64,000 bases of DNA from SCQX01 sp035720945 (GCA_035720945.1 DASTNK010000058.1:4346-68345); one strand, 5' to 3'; counted from the stretch's first letter, positions 29,214 through 40,221 are shown. A program made the numbers and translations. Notes: generated by a model not told the origin, from the letters alone.

Positions 29214-30371
29214 ATGCCTTCCGACTCGCCCATTTCCAGCCTCGTCGCCGACGCGCGACGCCTCGTCGTCAAAGTCGGCTCATCCCTGGTCACCAACGAA
29301 GGCAAAGGCATAGATCGTGCCGCCGTGGCGTCATGGGCGTCGCAGATCGCCGACCTGCATCGCCAGGGACGCCAGATGGTTCTGGTGTCCAGCGGCGCCA
29401 TCGCCGAGGGGATGGTGCGCCTGGGTTGGCCGCAACGCCCCCATACCATGCATGAACTACAGGCGGCGGCGGCCGTGGGCCAGATGGGTCTGGTCCAGGC
29501 CTACGAAGCCGCATTCGCCACGCACGCCATCCGGGCCGCGCAAATCCTGCTCACCCATGAAGACCTCGCCGACCGGCGCCGATACCTGAACGCCCGCACC
29601 ACGCTCTACACGCTCCTGGGCCTGGGCGTGGTGCCCATCGTCAACGAAAACGATACCGTGGTCACTGACGAAATCCGCCTGGGCGACAACGACACGCTGG
29701 GCGCGCTGGTGACCAACCTGATCGAGGCCGACGCCCTCATCATCCTGACCGACCAGGACGGCCTTTACAATTCCGACCCCCGCAAGAATCCCGACGCGCG
29801 GCTCATTCAGACCGGTCAGGCGGGGGATCCGGCGCTCGAGACCATGGCCGGCGGCGCCGGTAGCGGCATCGGCACCGGCGGCATGTTGACCAAGGTGCTG
29901 GCGGCGCGGCGCGCGGCCAACAGCGGCGGGCACACCATCATCGCTTCCGGGCGCGAGCCCGACGTGCTGCTGCGTCTCGCCGCGGGCGAACCCATAGGCA
30001 CCGAATTGCGCGCACTCCTGCCTGTGCGCTCGGCGCGCAAGCGCTGGCTCGCGAATCATCTGCGGCTGCGCGGGCGCGTCACGCTGGATGCGGGGGCGGT
30101 CCAGGCCTTGACGCAGAACCACAAGAGCCTGCTGGCCATCGGCGTCATCAAGGTCGAAGGCGAGTTCGAGCGCGGCGACGTGGTCGCCTGCGTGGATCAG
30201 AACGGCGTGGAATGCGGCCGCGGGCTGATCAACTATTCATCAGGCGACACCCGCCGCATCATGCGCCAGCCCAGCCGGCGCATTCCCGATATCCTGGGCA
30301 GCATGTCAGACCAGGAACTCATGCATCGGGACAACATGGTCTTCGTGCGGCCGGGGCGGCGGCCGGCTTGA
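29214..30371 (+). CDS. proB: Glutamate 5-kinase
   Basis: First step of proline synthesis, phosphorylating the gamma-carboxyl of glutamate. The 385-residue protein has the amino-acid kinase domain ([62 protein letters not shown]) and a C-terminal PUA domain from about residue 285. It closes the conserved rplU-rpmA-obgE-proB block. The next gene on the minus strand is a regulator, so conserved synteny stops here. Confidence 0.96.
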   Translation: MPSDSPISSLVADARRLVVKVGSSLVTNEGKGIDRAAVASWASQIADLHRQGRQMVLVSSGAIAEGMVRLGWPQRPHTMHELQAAAAVGQMGLVQAYEAAFATHAIRAAQILLTHEDLADRRRYLNARTTLYTLLGLGVVPIVNENDTVVTDEIRLGDNDTLGALVTNLIEADALIILTDQDGLYNSDPRKNPDARLIQTGQAGDPALETMAGGAGSGIGTGGMLTKVLAARRAANSGGHTIIASGREPDVLLRLAAGEPIGTELRALLPVRSARKRWLANHLRLRGRVTLDAGAVQALTQNHKSLLAIGVIKVEGEFERGDVVACVDQNGVECGRGLINYSSGDTRRIMRQPSRRIPDILGSMSDQELMHRDNMVFVRPGRRPA

Positions 30372-30431
30372 TGCCTCGGCATCACCGCCAGCGCCAAAGC
30401 TGAACAGTCGAATCGATCGGGCAAATTCGAA

Positions 30432-31460
30432 TCAACCAGGCAGCACACTGCCTCTGTCACCGGGCAGCACACCGGCTCCGTCACCAGGCGGCACACCGGC
30501 TCCGTCGGCCGCGCCCAGCACGACGGGCCCATCGCTTCGCAGGCTTGCCTCCCGGGCCGCCCTCAGGGCAGGCAGCCTGTCCTGCAGGAAATCGATGAAT
30601 ACCCGGACCTTCGCAGGAACCAGACGCGATGGAAACAGGGCGAACAGCGGCATCGGCCCGAAATCCCAGCCGGGCAGAACACGCACCAGCCGCTGCATCC
30701 CGTCATCGCACCGGGACAGATATTCAGTAAGCTGCGCAATCCCCATTCCCTGCAGACACAGGCGGCGCAGCATTCCCGCGTCATTGGCCGCGACGGCCCC
30801 GGATACCGGCACCAGCTCCTGACGTCCCTGGCAGCGCAGCCGCCAGATCGCGTCCGTCTTGCCGGCGGATCGCCGCAGGCACACATGGTGCTCCAGATCG
30901 GCGGGCTCCAGAGGCACCCCCCGGCGTGCCAGATAATCGCGCGCGGCGTACAACCCCAGTTGCAGATCATCGATATGGCGCGACACCACGCCGGAGTCCG
31001 GCTGCTCGCCCAAGCGCAACGCCATGTCGTACGGCTCGGTCAGCAAATCCACCTGGCGCATGCTCAAGTCGAACTCGCATTCGATCTCCGGGTATTGCGT
31101 ACAAAAATCGCGCAGGATTTCAGACAACGACATCACTGCCAGGCTGGTGGGCACCGCGACCCGCAATCGCCCCTGAGGCCGCCGGGCCGTCTCGACCAGT
31201 TGTTCGTGCGCGATACGCGCTTTGTCGATGATATTCCGGCAGCGCTCGAAGTACACACTGCCGGCTTCAGTGAGTTCCACCCGGCGTGTGCTTCGATGAA
31301 GCAGCTTGACGCCAATGCATCGCTCGAGCCCTGAAATTCGGCGCGACAGCGTCGAGACCGGCACGCCCGACGATTCCGCGGCACGGCTGAAATTCTTGCG
31401 CCGTGCCACCTCGACGAACAGCGCCATGTCATCCAGTGAGGTATTCGTTGATTTTTCCAT
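30432..31460 (-). CDS. LysR family transcriptional regulator with a repeat-encoded C-terminal tail
   Basis: A 342-residue LysR regulator. The N-terminal HTH is MALFVEVARRKNFSRAAESS with VPVSTLSRRISGLE, and a periplasmic-binding-like effector domain follows. It closely resembles the second LysR gene at 32152-33099. The last 25 or so residues (about 318-342) form an extra tail of 8-residue repeats of the type DGAGVLPG, encoded by three tandem 24-base units at 30435-30506. The target is unknown; the divergent neighbour is a secreted DUF4148-type protein. Confidence 0.87.
   Translation of the reverse strand: MEKSTNTSLDDMALFVEVARRKNFSRAAESSGVPVSTLSRRISGLERCIGVKLLHRSTRRVELTEAGSVYFERCRNIIDKARIAHEQLVETARRPQGRLRVAVPTSLAVMSLSEILRDFCTQYPEIECEFDLSMRQVDLLTEPYDMALRLGEQPDSGVVSRHIDDLQLGLYAARDYLARRGVPLEPADLEHHVCLRRSAGKTDAIWRLRCQGRQELVPVSGAVAANDAGMLRRLCLQGMGIAQLTEYLSRCDDGMQRLVRVLPGWDFGPMPLFALFPSRLVPAKVRVFIDFLQDRLPALRAAREASLRSDGPVVLGAADGAGVPPGDGAGVLPGDRGSVLPG
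30435..30506 (-). repeat. Three tandem 24-base repeats in the LysR 3' end
   Basis: Three head-to-tail 24-base units at 30435-30458, 30459-30482 and 30483-30506, differing at only a few positions. All lie in frame at the end of the LysR gene, encoding DGAGVPPG, DGAGVLPG and DRGSVLPG. Such a tract can change copy number by slippage without shifting the frame. Confidence 0.85.
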
Positions 31461-31490
31461 ATTCGGTCATTGCGGACTATCAACCATCCG

Positions 31491-31534
31491 AGCCAATTAG
31501 CTTACGCATTCAATTATTCCACCAATAATTGGCT
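31491..31534. promoter_or_regulatory. Inverted repeat in the LysR/DUF4148 divergent region
   Basis: AGCCAATTA (31491-31499) and TAATTGGCT (31526-31534) are a perfect 9-base inverted repeat with a 26-base spacer. Its right arm is part of the palindrome CCAATAATTGG (31522-31532). The whole 31461-31701 gap is clearly more AT-rich than its surroundings. It is a plausible LysR operator or promoter region. Confidence 0.45.
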
Positions 31535-31701
31535 ATTTCAGTTTTTATTATTTCATGTATGAAAATATGATTTGTGCAAATACGGGTTTATACCTATCTC
31601 AATCAGGCAGATACTTCTCCACATCGACGGTGAGCACCGGCAAGCCGCAAGAGCGGTTTTCCGTTATGTAGCGTCGACCTTCGAAACGAATGGAGTTCGC
31701 A

Positions 31702-32076
31702 ATGAAAGCAATCTTAGGTACCGCAATGATTTCCCTGTCCCTGCTGGCCGCTGGCGCCCAGGCCGCCGTATCCGATGTCGCACCGACCCGCGCGCAAGTC
31801 GTGGCCGAACTGCAGCAAGCCCGTTCGGCCGGGCTGCTGAGCGAGCACGAGGCGGATCCCTACCCCGTGCCGGTGGTGGCCGCGAGCCATAAGAGCCGCG
31901 CGGAAGTCCTGGCGGAACTGGCGCAGGCGCGCAGCGCCGGTCAACTCAGCCTGCACGAGGCGGACCCGTACCCGTCACCCGCGGCAGACGCGGACCCTGT
32001 CGCCTCGCGCGCACAAGTCCTGGCCGAACTGGCGCAGTACCAGTCGGCGCATCCGCGGGAGTTCATTGAACATTGA
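31702..32076 (+). CDS. Secreted DUF4148-type repeat protein
   Basis: A 124-residue protein. A signal peptide (MKAILGTAMISLSLLAAGAQA, cut after AQA) is followed by three copies of a helical repeat, SRAxVLAELxQARSAGxLSxHEADPYPxP. The copies begin near residues 30, 64 and 100, and the third is incomplete (SRAQVLAELAQYQSAHPREF). This matches the DUF4148 family, small exported proteins common in Burkholderiales with no known function. The start ATG 31702 has GGAG upstream. Flanked by two similar LysR genes. Confidence 0.8.
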   Translation: MKAILGTAMISLSLLAAGAQAAVSDVAPTRAQVVAELQQARSAGLLSEHEADPYPVPVVAASHKSRAEVLAELAQARSAGQLSLHEADPYPSPAADADPVASRAQVLAELAQYQSAHPREFIEH

Positions 32077-32118
32077 TCCCGCCCGCCGGTACGGCTGAAG
32101 AATCGACCGCGCCAAGAC

Positions 32119-32176
32119 GGCGGGCAAGGCCCGCCACGCATCACGGCCCGATCAGGCGACGACGCCTGACCGGGCC
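32119..32176. terminator. Two stem-loops between the DUF4148 gene and the convergent LysR gene
   Basis: GGCGGGC (32119-32125) pairs with GCCCGCC (32129-32135) around AAG. A second hairpin pairs 32145-32158 with 32163-32176, 14 bases with one mismatch and a 4-base loop, and overlaps the LysR stop codon. These could stop transcription from both sides, although no long T-run is present. Confidence 0.5.
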
Positions 32177-33099
32177 GTCTGCTTCAAGAGGCCCTGCGCT
32201 TTCGTAGCCGCTTGCAACTCAACGAGGCGCGCCTGCAGGAACTCGATGAAGACACGCGTCTTGGCCGGCATCAGGCGCGAGGGAAACAGCGCCAGCAGAG
32301 GCATCGGCCGGAACTCCCATTCCGGCAGCACACGCACCAGCGGCTCTTCGCCTTCCTGGCCTCGCGACATGCGGCACGACAGGGGCACAATGCCTAGTCC
32401 CTGCTGGCACATGCGCTGGAGCATGCCGACGTTGTTAGCCATGATCCGGCCCGCGACCGCGACGGTCTCGACGCGATCGCCGCCATGCAGTTCCCAGTTG
32501 GAGTCTTCCTTGTTGGCCGTGGCCCTGAGGCACTGGTGATGCGCAAGCTCGGCCGGCACCACGGGCATGCCGTGATTGGCAATGTAGCGACGCGACGCGA
32601 ACAACCCCAGGGACACGCTCACCAGGTGGCGCGATACCACCCCCGAATCAGGCTGCTGGCCAAAGCGCAACACCAGATCGAACGGGTCGGCCAGCAGGTC
32701 CACCGGATGAATGCCCAAGTCGAACTCGCACTCGATGTCAGGGTACAGTGTGCAGAACTCCCCCAGGAACCCGGCCAGCGTGATCACGGCAAAGCTGGCG
32801 GGCAGCGATACCCGCAGGCGCCCCTTGGGCTGCTGGGCCACGTCGACCAGTTGTTCATGCGCAATGCGCGCTTCATCGACGATCTTCTGGCATCGCTCGA
32901 AGTAGACGCCGCCGGCCTCGGTGAGTTCCACCCGGCGCGTGCTGCGGTTGAACAGCTTGACCCCGATATTGTGCTCGAGCTGGTTGATACGGCGCGACAG
33001 GGTCGAGACCGGCACCCCCGACGATTCCGAAGCACGACTGAAATTCCGGCGCTTCGCGACCTCGACGAACAAAGCTATGTCATCCAGAGACGTATCCAT
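32152..33099 (-). CDS. LysR family transcriptional regulator, paralogue of the one at 30432
   Basis: A 315-residue LysR regulator, MDTSLDDIALFVEVAKRRNF with HTH VPVSTLSRRINQLE, and effector domain. It is alignable almost end to end with the LysR at 30432-31460; both share STRRVELTEAG and LPDIECEFDL-like segments. It lacks the repeat tail of its paralogue. It lies between the DUF4148 gene and the Lrp-type gene. The target is unknown. Confidence 0.87.
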   Translation of the reverse strand: MDTSLDDIALFVEVAKRRNFSRASESSGVPVSTLSRRINQLEHNIGVKLFNRSTRRVELTEAGGVYFERCQKIVDEARIAHEQLVDVAQQPKGRLRVSLPASFAVITLAGFLGEFCTLYPDIECEFDLGIHPVDLLADPFDLVLRFGQQPDSGVVSRHLVSVSLGLFASRRYIANHGMPVVPAELAHHQCLRATANKEDSNWELHGGDRVETVAVAGRIMANNVGMLQRMCQQGLGIVPLSCRMSRGQEGEEPLVRVLPEWEFRPMPLLALFPSRLMPAKTRVFIEFLQARLVELQAATKAQGLLKQTARSGVVA

Positions 33100-33117
33100 G
33101 CAATTTTCCCGGCTGCC

Positions 33118-33606
33118 CTATTTTTGCGCAGCGATGAACAGAGTTTCCTTGACCTCTTCCATGACCACGCAGCTCTTGGTCTGGGTCACCCCGGGCAGGC
33201 GCAGCAGGATGTCGCCCAACAAGTGGCGGTACTGGCCGATTTCCTTGATGCGAGCCTTGACCAGGTAATCGAAATCGCCCGACACCAAGTGGCATTCCTG
33301 AACTTCGGGAATGCACAGGATGGCGCGCCGGAAGTCGTCGAACGTGCGGTCGGACTTGCTGGACATGGAAATTTCGACAAACACCAGCAGCCCGGCATCG
33401 AGCGCGCCGGGCAACACCCTGGCGTGGTATCCCGTGATGATGCCGTCGCGCTCGAGGCGCTTGACCCGCTCGGCGCATGGCGTCACGGTCAGGCCAACGG
33501 CTTCGGACAATTCAGTCATGGACATGCGACCGTTGTTCTGAAGCAGATCGAGGATGTGCCGGTCCAGTTTGTCGAGCGTGCTGACGGGTTGACGCTGTAC
33601 TCTCAA
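33118..33606 (-). CDS. Lrp/AsnC family regulator, probably controlling dadA
   Basis: A 162-residue Lrp-type regulator. The HTH is TLDKLDRHILDLLQNNGRMS with LSEAVGLTVTPCAERVKRLE, and the RAM ligand-binding domain is LLVFVEISMSSKSDRTFDDF through the C-terminus. It is divergent from dadA, as DadR-like regulators often are, so a D-/L-alanine-responsive role is likely (inference). I chose TTG 33606, which has GAGGGG six bases upstream; the only other start is TTG 33627. Confidence 0.88.
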   Translation of the reverse strand: MRVQRQPVSTLDKLDRHILDLLQNNGRMSMTELSEAVGLTVTPCAERVKRLERDGIITGYHARVLPGALDAGLLVFVEISMSSKSDRTFDDFRRAILCIPEVQECHLVSGDFDYLVKARIKEIGQYRHLLGDILLRLPGVTQTKSCVVMEEVKETLFIAAQK

Positions 33607-33839
33607 TTCTCGCCCCTCGGGAGACAACCAATATCCCGATTATAGGATTGGCGGGGCTGAGCATTCGCCCGGCCAGCAATAAAACCTGAATTTCCAAATT
33701 CTTCAAAAAAAAACACTATTCGGCCTATCTTAGAATGCCGCCATGGCAACGCTGGGAAGGTCTGTCGTCGAAGCGCGCCATACCGTCGGGGGCCATCAGT
33801 TTCGCCGAACAACATAACTCTTATCATAAAAGTGCAGCC

Positions 33840-35090
33840 ATGAAGGTTTTGGTTCTAGGCGCCGGGGTCATCGGGGTGACCAGCGCGTATTTTCTCGCCA
33901 GGCAAGGTCATGACGTCACCGTCATCGATCGTGAATCGGCCGCCGCCATGGAAACCAGCTACGGCAACGCGGGCCAATTGTCTTTCGGTTACTCGTCACC
34001 ATGGGCCGCGCCAGGCGTCCCGCTGAAAGCCCTGAAGTGGATGTTCGCCGAGCACCCGCCGCTCACCATCCGCCCGGACGGCTCACTGTTCCAGTTGAAG
34101 TGGCTGTTTCAGATGTGGCGCAACTGCACGGCGGCGCGCTATGCGATCAACAAGGAACGCATGGTGCGCATCTCGACATACAGCCGTCAATGCCTCGAGC
34201 AACTGCGCGCCGACACCGGCATTGAATTCGAAGGCCGCTCTCGCGGGACGCTGCAACTTTTCCGCACACAGCATCAGCTCGACGGGATCTCGCAAGATCT
34301 CGCCGTGCTGGCCGAAGCGGGCGTACGCTACGACGTGCTATCACGCGAAGACTTGGTCAAAGCCGAGCCGGCGCTGGCCAATTCGCTGCACAAGCTGGCG
34401 GGTGGCCTGCGGACGCCGGACGACGAGACCGGCGACTGCCACCTGTTCACCACTCGGCTGGCCGCTCTGGCGCGCGAGGCGGGGGTGGACTTCCGCTATG
34501 GCGTCGACATCCGCAAACTGCGTTTCGGCGCGGGTGCCATCGAGGGCGTCGAATGCTCCACCGGGACAATGACCGCCGATGCCTACGTGGTGGCGTTGGG
34601 GTCGTACTCCCGGCTGATGCTGGACGGTAATCTGTCCCTGCCCGTCTACCCTCTTAAAGGCTATTCCATCACAGTGCCCATCACGAACGAGACGGCGGCA
34701 CCTGTTTCCACCCTGCTGGACGAAACCTACAAGATCGCGGTCACCCGGTTCGACAATCGTATCCGGGTCGGCGGCATGGCCGAAATCGTGGGCTACAGCA
34801 AGGCGCTCAACCCCAAGCGACAGAAGACGCTGGAAATGGTGCTGAATGATTTATTCCCGGGCAGCCACGCGCCCGGCAGCGCGCACTTCTGGACGGGCCT
34901 GCGGCCCAAGACGCCGGACAGCACGCCCATCGTAGGCAAAACCGCCTACCGCAACCTCTTCCTGAACACGGGCCACGGTACGCTGGGCTGGACGATGTCA
35001 TGCGGCACCGGCCAACTGCTGGCTGACATCGTTTCAGGACACGAAACCGCCATCCGCAGCGACGACCTGAACCTCAGCCGCTATCGCTGA
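33840..35090 (+). CDS. dadA: D-amino acid dehydrogenase small subunit
   Basis: FAD enzyme that oxidatively deaminates D-amino acids, chiefly D-alanine, feeding electrons to the respiratory chain at the inner membrane. The 416-residue protein begins [20 protein letters not shown] with the dinucleotide loop and [20 protein letters not shown]. It ends with [12 protein letters not shown] and [19 protein letters not shown]. No alanine racemase (dadX) is nearby. The last ten bases overlap the convergent response-regulator gene. Confidence 0.93.
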   Translation: MKVLVLGAGVIGVTSAYFLARQGHDVTVIDRESAAAMETSYGNAGQLSFGYSSPWAAPGVPLKALKWMFAEHPPLTIRPDGSLFQLKWLFQMWRNCTAARYAINKERMVRISTYSRQCLEQLRADTGIEFEGRSRGTLQLFRTQHQLDGISQDLAVLAEAGVRYDVLSREDLVKAEPALANSLHKLAGGLRTPDDETGDCHLFTTRLAALAREAGVDFRYGVDIRKLRFGAGAIEGVECSTGTMTADAYVVALGSYSRLMLDGNLSLPVYPLKGYSITVPITNETAAPVSTLLDETYKIAVTRFDNRIRVGGMAEIVGYSKALNPKRQKTLEMVLNDLFPGSHAPGSAHFWTGLRPKTPDSTPIVGKTAYRNLFLNTGHGTLGWTMSCGTGQLLADIVSGHETAIRSDDLNLSRYR

Positions 35091-35803
35091 TCTGACGCGC
35101 CCTGGGTGAACATGTAACCCCAGCCGTGCACGGAGCGCAGCGGCAACGCCACGCCCCGATCCTCGAATTTTCGCCGCATACGGCTCACCAGCAATCCGAT
35201 CTGTCGAACGCGCTGCGGGGCCTCCGCTCCATAAGCCGCGTTGACCGCCGCAGCCAGGTCGCCGTGTGACGCCCGCGAACCGGGGGCATGCAGCAACGCG
35301 CGAAGAAACGCTCTTTCTCCCGTCGTCAGGGACACCCGGCAGTCATCCGGACCGACCAGCACCCAGTCTCGTTCCTGCAATGACCAACCCCGGAACGGCC
35401 AGCGCCCGGCAGATTGGCGAATGCGACGAAACACCGTCGACAATAAAGTGGCCAGCAGCGCTGCCGACGCGCCTTGCGGACAACACGCGTCAGCACCACT
35501 GCGCAGCGCTTGTATCAATGCGTCTTCGCCATCGGACGGCACCATGACCACAATGACCAAGTCCGGATGGCGCATGCGCACGGAAGACGCCGCCAGACAG
35601 TTCTGATCCGGCGCGCCATTGAGGATCAGGCACGCACCCACCCCGGCGTGGGTAATGAAGTCGGGCAACCACCGTGGATCCGCGCAATGGTTGACCAGGA
35701 AACCACACGTCTCGAGGCGCGACGCCATGTCGGTGTTTTCATCCACGCCAGGCGGGCCAGGCGAAGCGGGATCAAACAGGATGACGATGAGGTTCGATGG
35801 CAT
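35081..35803 (-). CDS. OmpR/PhoB-type DNA-binding protein with a degenerate receiver domain
   Basis: A 240-residue protein. The N-terminal half (about 1-115) has the layout of a receiver domain, but the phospho-acceptor Asp is replaced ([11 protein letters not shown] where LLD is expected), and the conserved Lys before the last helix reads CCPQGAS. The C-terminal half is a winged-helix effector ending [16 protein letters not shown] and [11 protein letters not shown]. It probably binds DNA without phosphorylation. No histidine kinase is adjacent. It is divergent from an XRE gene 165 bases away. Confidence 0.8.
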   Translation of the reverse strand: MPSNLIVILFDPASPGPPGVDENTDMASRLETCGFLVNHCADPRWLPDFITHAGVGACLILNGAPDQNCLAASSVRMRHPDLVIVVMVPSDGEDALIQALRSGADACCPQGASAALLATLLSTVFRRIRQSAGRWPFRGWSLQERDWVLVGPDDCRVSLTTGERAFLRALLHAPGSRASHGDLAAAVNAAYGAEAPQRVRQIGLLVSRMRRKFEDRGVALPLRSVHGWGYMFTQGASDQR

Positions 35804-35915
35804 GACAAAAGCGCGGAGGAAACGGTTGGGGATGACCTAGGACTCAGGGCGGAAGAACGATCATGCAACCAGTCGGCCGACGACGATGTTCTGGTTTTCG
35901 ATCCAAAATAGCACG

Positions 35916-35969
35916 AACGTGATTTCAATTATCACCAACGTGATTGAATTTGATCATCCAATCACGTTG
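35916..35969. promoter_or_regulatory. Operator cluster overlapping the XRE start codon
   Basis: AACGTGATT occurs at 35916-35924 and again at 35937-35945, exactly 21 bases apart. A perfect 11-base inverted copy, CAATCACGTTG, lies at 35959-35969 opposite CAACGTGATTG at 35936-35946. The last base of the right arm is the first base of the GTG start codon. The spacing suits cooperative repressor binding and autoregulation, and the region also covers the promoter side of the divergent response-regulator gene. Confidence 0.65.
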
Positions 35970-36364
35970 TGAGCAAATTCGCCGACCGCCTTCGCCAAGC
36001 CCGCTTGTTGCGGGGATTCACCCAGGCCTCGCTGGCCCAAGCCTGCGGCCTGTCGCAGAGCGCCATCGCCAACTACGAAACCAAGAACCGCAAGGCGGCG
36101 AAAGACGTCTTCAAACTGGCCGACGTCCTGCGTGTGAACGCGGTCTGGCTCGGGCAAGGGGTTGGACCCATGGAAACGGCCCCGACATCGTTGCCATCAC
36201 CCTCCGGCTCCAGAATCGCCGAAGCACACGTCGGTCGACAGCGCGACCATTGGCCATTCAACAATATTCCGGCGGACCAGTTCTGGACACTGCCCGAGGG
36301 TGACCGCCAGCTTATCGAGGATGCCGTCGCCTCGCTGATCGCGTCGTTGAGACGAAGCCGATAG
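35969..36364 (+). CDS. XRE family helix-turn-helix regulator
   Basis: A 131-residue protein with an N-terminal XRE HTH (FADRLRQARLLRGFTQASLAQACGLSQSAIANYE region) and a short C-terminal part ending DRQLIEDAVASLIASLRRSR, possibly a dimerisation helix. The start is GTG 35969. There is no ribosome-binding site upstream, and the start codon lies in an inverted repeat, so the mRNA may be leaderless or tightly autorepressed. It is divergent from the degenerate response regulator. Target genes beyond itself are unknown. Confidence 0.82.
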   Translation: MSKFADRLRQARLLRGFTQASLAQACGLSQSAIANYETKNRKAAKDVFKLADVLRVNAVWLGQGVGPMETAPTSLPSPSGSRIAEAHVGRQRDHWPFNNIPADQFWTLPEGDRQLIEDAVASLIASLRRSR

Positions 36365-36437
36365 AAGGCCTGGAACTCGACGCAATCCTCGTGGCCCGGC
36401 GGGATCGGGGGACCGGGGAACGCCACGGAAAAACCGC

Positions 36438-36467
36438 GAGACACAGGCCGGCGAAAACCTATATACT
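36438..36467 (+). promoter_or_regulatory. Candidate promoter of the thiC leader
   Basis: GAGACA (36438-36443) and TATACT (36462-36467) are 18 bases apart. The predicted transcript start, about 36474, coincides with the 5' edge of the TPP aptamer, which supports the assignment. Confidence 0.55.
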
Positions 36468-36474
36468 CAATGCC

Positions 36475-38550
<2,076 letters not shown>

Positions 38551-38562
38551 TCGACTGCCAGT

Positions 38563-38587
38563 CCGGCGCCGCTATTCGCGGCGCCGG
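38563..38587. terminator. Stem-loop between thiC and the convergent OmpA-family gene
   Basis: A perfect 10-base stem, CCGGCGCCGC (38563-38572) and GCGGCGCCGG (38578-38587), with a TATTC loop, 12 bases after the thiC stop. It has no T-run on either side, so it is a possible bidirectional terminator or mRNA-stabilising structure. Confidence 0.5.
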
Positions 38588-38601
38588 GCGAGGACACCGT
38601 G

Positions 38602-39258
38602 TCAGCTCTTGACCGCGTACAGGTATAGCTCTACGCGGCGATTCATGGCTCGGCCAGCGGCCGTGCTGTTCGACGCGATCGGGTCGTTGGGCCCTCGGCC
38701 CTCGATGCTCAGACGGGAACCGGCCACGCCCTGACTGCTCAGGTAATTCGTGACGGCTTGCGCCCGGTTGAGCGACAAGGTCTGGTTGTAGGCCGGCGAC
38801 CCGGTGCTGTCTGTGTAGCCAATAGCCTTGGCACGCAATTCGGGATGCTGCACGAGCGCCCGGGCCACGCTGTTGAGTACTGGCAGCAGCGCCGGCTTCA
38901 AGTCATACTTATTGGTGTCGAACGACACATTGCTGGGGATGTTCACCTTGAGGGTGCCATCAGGCATTTCGGTCACATCCACGCCCAGTTGGGAGGCACC
39001 TGACTGCTGCACGTCTTTCTTGATGCCCGACCAGTTGTAACCCGCAATCCCGCCAGCCACCGCGCCGATGCCGGCACCGATGAGCGCTCCGTGGCCATTG
39101 CCGATCAACGCGCCGATACCCGCCCCCAACGCCGCACCGATACCAGCGCCAGCGGCCGTCTTGCCGCCTTGTGACATCTGGGGCGCGTTAGCGCACCCAC
39201 CAAGCAGACCCGCCACAGCCAAACAGGCAACCGCCTGACTGATTCGCATTGTTCTCAT
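38602..39258 (-). CDS. OmpA-family lipoprotein with glycine-zipper (YiaD-like)
   Basis: A 218-residue outer-membrane lipoprotein. The signal with lipobox LAVAGLLGGC is cut before Cys22. A glycine-rich GAGIGAALGAGIGALIG zipper segment lies at about residues 35-75. The C-terminal OmpA peptidoglycan-binding domain contains IGYTDSTGSPAYNQTLSLNR, RLSIEGRGPNDPIASNST and NRRVELYLY. Probably anchors the outer membrane to the wall. The start ATG 39258 has AAGGAG upstream; ATG 39249 is a close alternative. Confidence 0.92.
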   Translation of the reverse strand: MRTMRISQAVACLAVAGLLGGCANAPQMSQGGKTAAGAGIGAALGAGIGALIGNGHGALIGAGIGAVAGGIAGYNWSGIKKDVQQSGASQLGVDVTEMPDGTLKVNIPSNVSFDTNKYDLKPALLPVLNSVARALVQHPELRAKAIGYTDSTGSPAYNQTLSLNRAQAVTNYLSSQGVAGSRLSIEGRGPNDPIASNSTAAGRAMNRRVELYLYAVKS

Positions 39259-39546
39259 GTTGTTCTCCTTGTCAGGGCCCACCGTTGAATTCCGGGCCAA
39301 TGACAATGCTAGCAAGCTCCGGGAGAAAAAATTGTTACATTGTGGTTCCCGAGCCGGATTCTTGACCATTCTTGAAGGATTTCCATCCGTGGCGGCTCCC
39401 GATCCGCCCAGCCGTGGGGGTCCAAAAGGCCGTTGACGCGACAGCGACGAAACGCCAGCACTTACCCAAACCGCCGCCGTACCGGATAATGCCGGAAACC
39501 GCATGGGCGGTTACGTTATTATTGGCGCTGTCACTTCATAGTCACC

Positions 39547-40221
39547 ATGATCGAATTCCAGCACGTATTCAAATCGTACGGACGCGGGCGCAACATCCTG
39601 GCCGATATCAATTTCCGCATCGAGCCGGGCGAATTCATCTTCGTCTCCGGCCCATCCGGCGCTGGCAAATCAACCCTGCTCAAACTCATCGGCGGGCTGG
39701 AGCCGCCCAGCCGCGGGCAGGTCCACGTCAACGGCCATCGCATCGACAAGATGTCGGCGCGCGCGCGCCCCTATCTGCGCCGCGCCGTGGGCGTGATTCT
39801 GCAAGACACGCACCTGCTCTATGACCGCAATGCCATCCAGAACATCCTGTTGCCCCTGACCGTGGTCGGCCTGGAAAGCGGCGCCGCCCTGACGCGTGCG
39901 CGCGCCGCCGTGGAAAAAGTCGGGCTCTCCGGCAAGGAAACCCTCAACCCGGTGGAAATGTCCGGCGGCGAACAGCAGCGGCTGGCCATCGCCAGGGCCA
40001 TTGTCAACCGGCCGGCCATCCTGATCGCCGACGAACCCACCGCCAGCCTGGATCAGGATAGCGCACACCGCATCATGGACGTATTCCGCGACTTCAACCG
40101 GGTGGGCGTGACCACCCTCATCGCCTCGCACGACCTGCGCCTCATGGCCTCGTACGCCACCCGCACATTGCACATCGATCAAAGCGGCCGTTTCTCCGAT
40201 TTCAAAGGGGTGGCGGCATGA
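39547..40221 (+). CDS. ftsE: Cell division ATP-binding protein FtsE
   Basis: ATPase of the FtsEX complex, which activates septal peptidoglycan hydrolases through a periplasmic partner. The 224-residue ABC protein has Walker A GPSGAGKSTLLKLIGG, signature SGGEQQRLAIARA, Walker B ILIADEPTASLD and the switch His in LIASHDLRL. It begins MIEFQHVFKSYGRGRNIL and overlaps ftsX by four bases. Confidence 0.96.
   Translation: MIEFQHVFKSYGRGRNILADINFRIEPGEFIFVSGPSGAGKSTLLKLIGGLEPPSRGQVHVNGHRIDKMSARARPYLRRAVGVILQDTHLLYDRNAIQNILLPLTVVGLESGAALTRARAAVEKVGLSGKETLNPVEMSGGEQQRLAIARAIVNRPAILIADEPTASLDQDSAHRIMDVFRDFNRVGVTTLIASHDLRLMASYATRTLHIDQSGRFSDFKGVAA

Noticed and set aside
39480..39500. GGATAATGCCGG upstream of ftsE, resembling the 3' half of a TPP riboswitch
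   Set aside because: No CUGAGA/ACCCUU core or P1 stem can be found around it, and ftsE is not a thiamin gene; it is a chance match.
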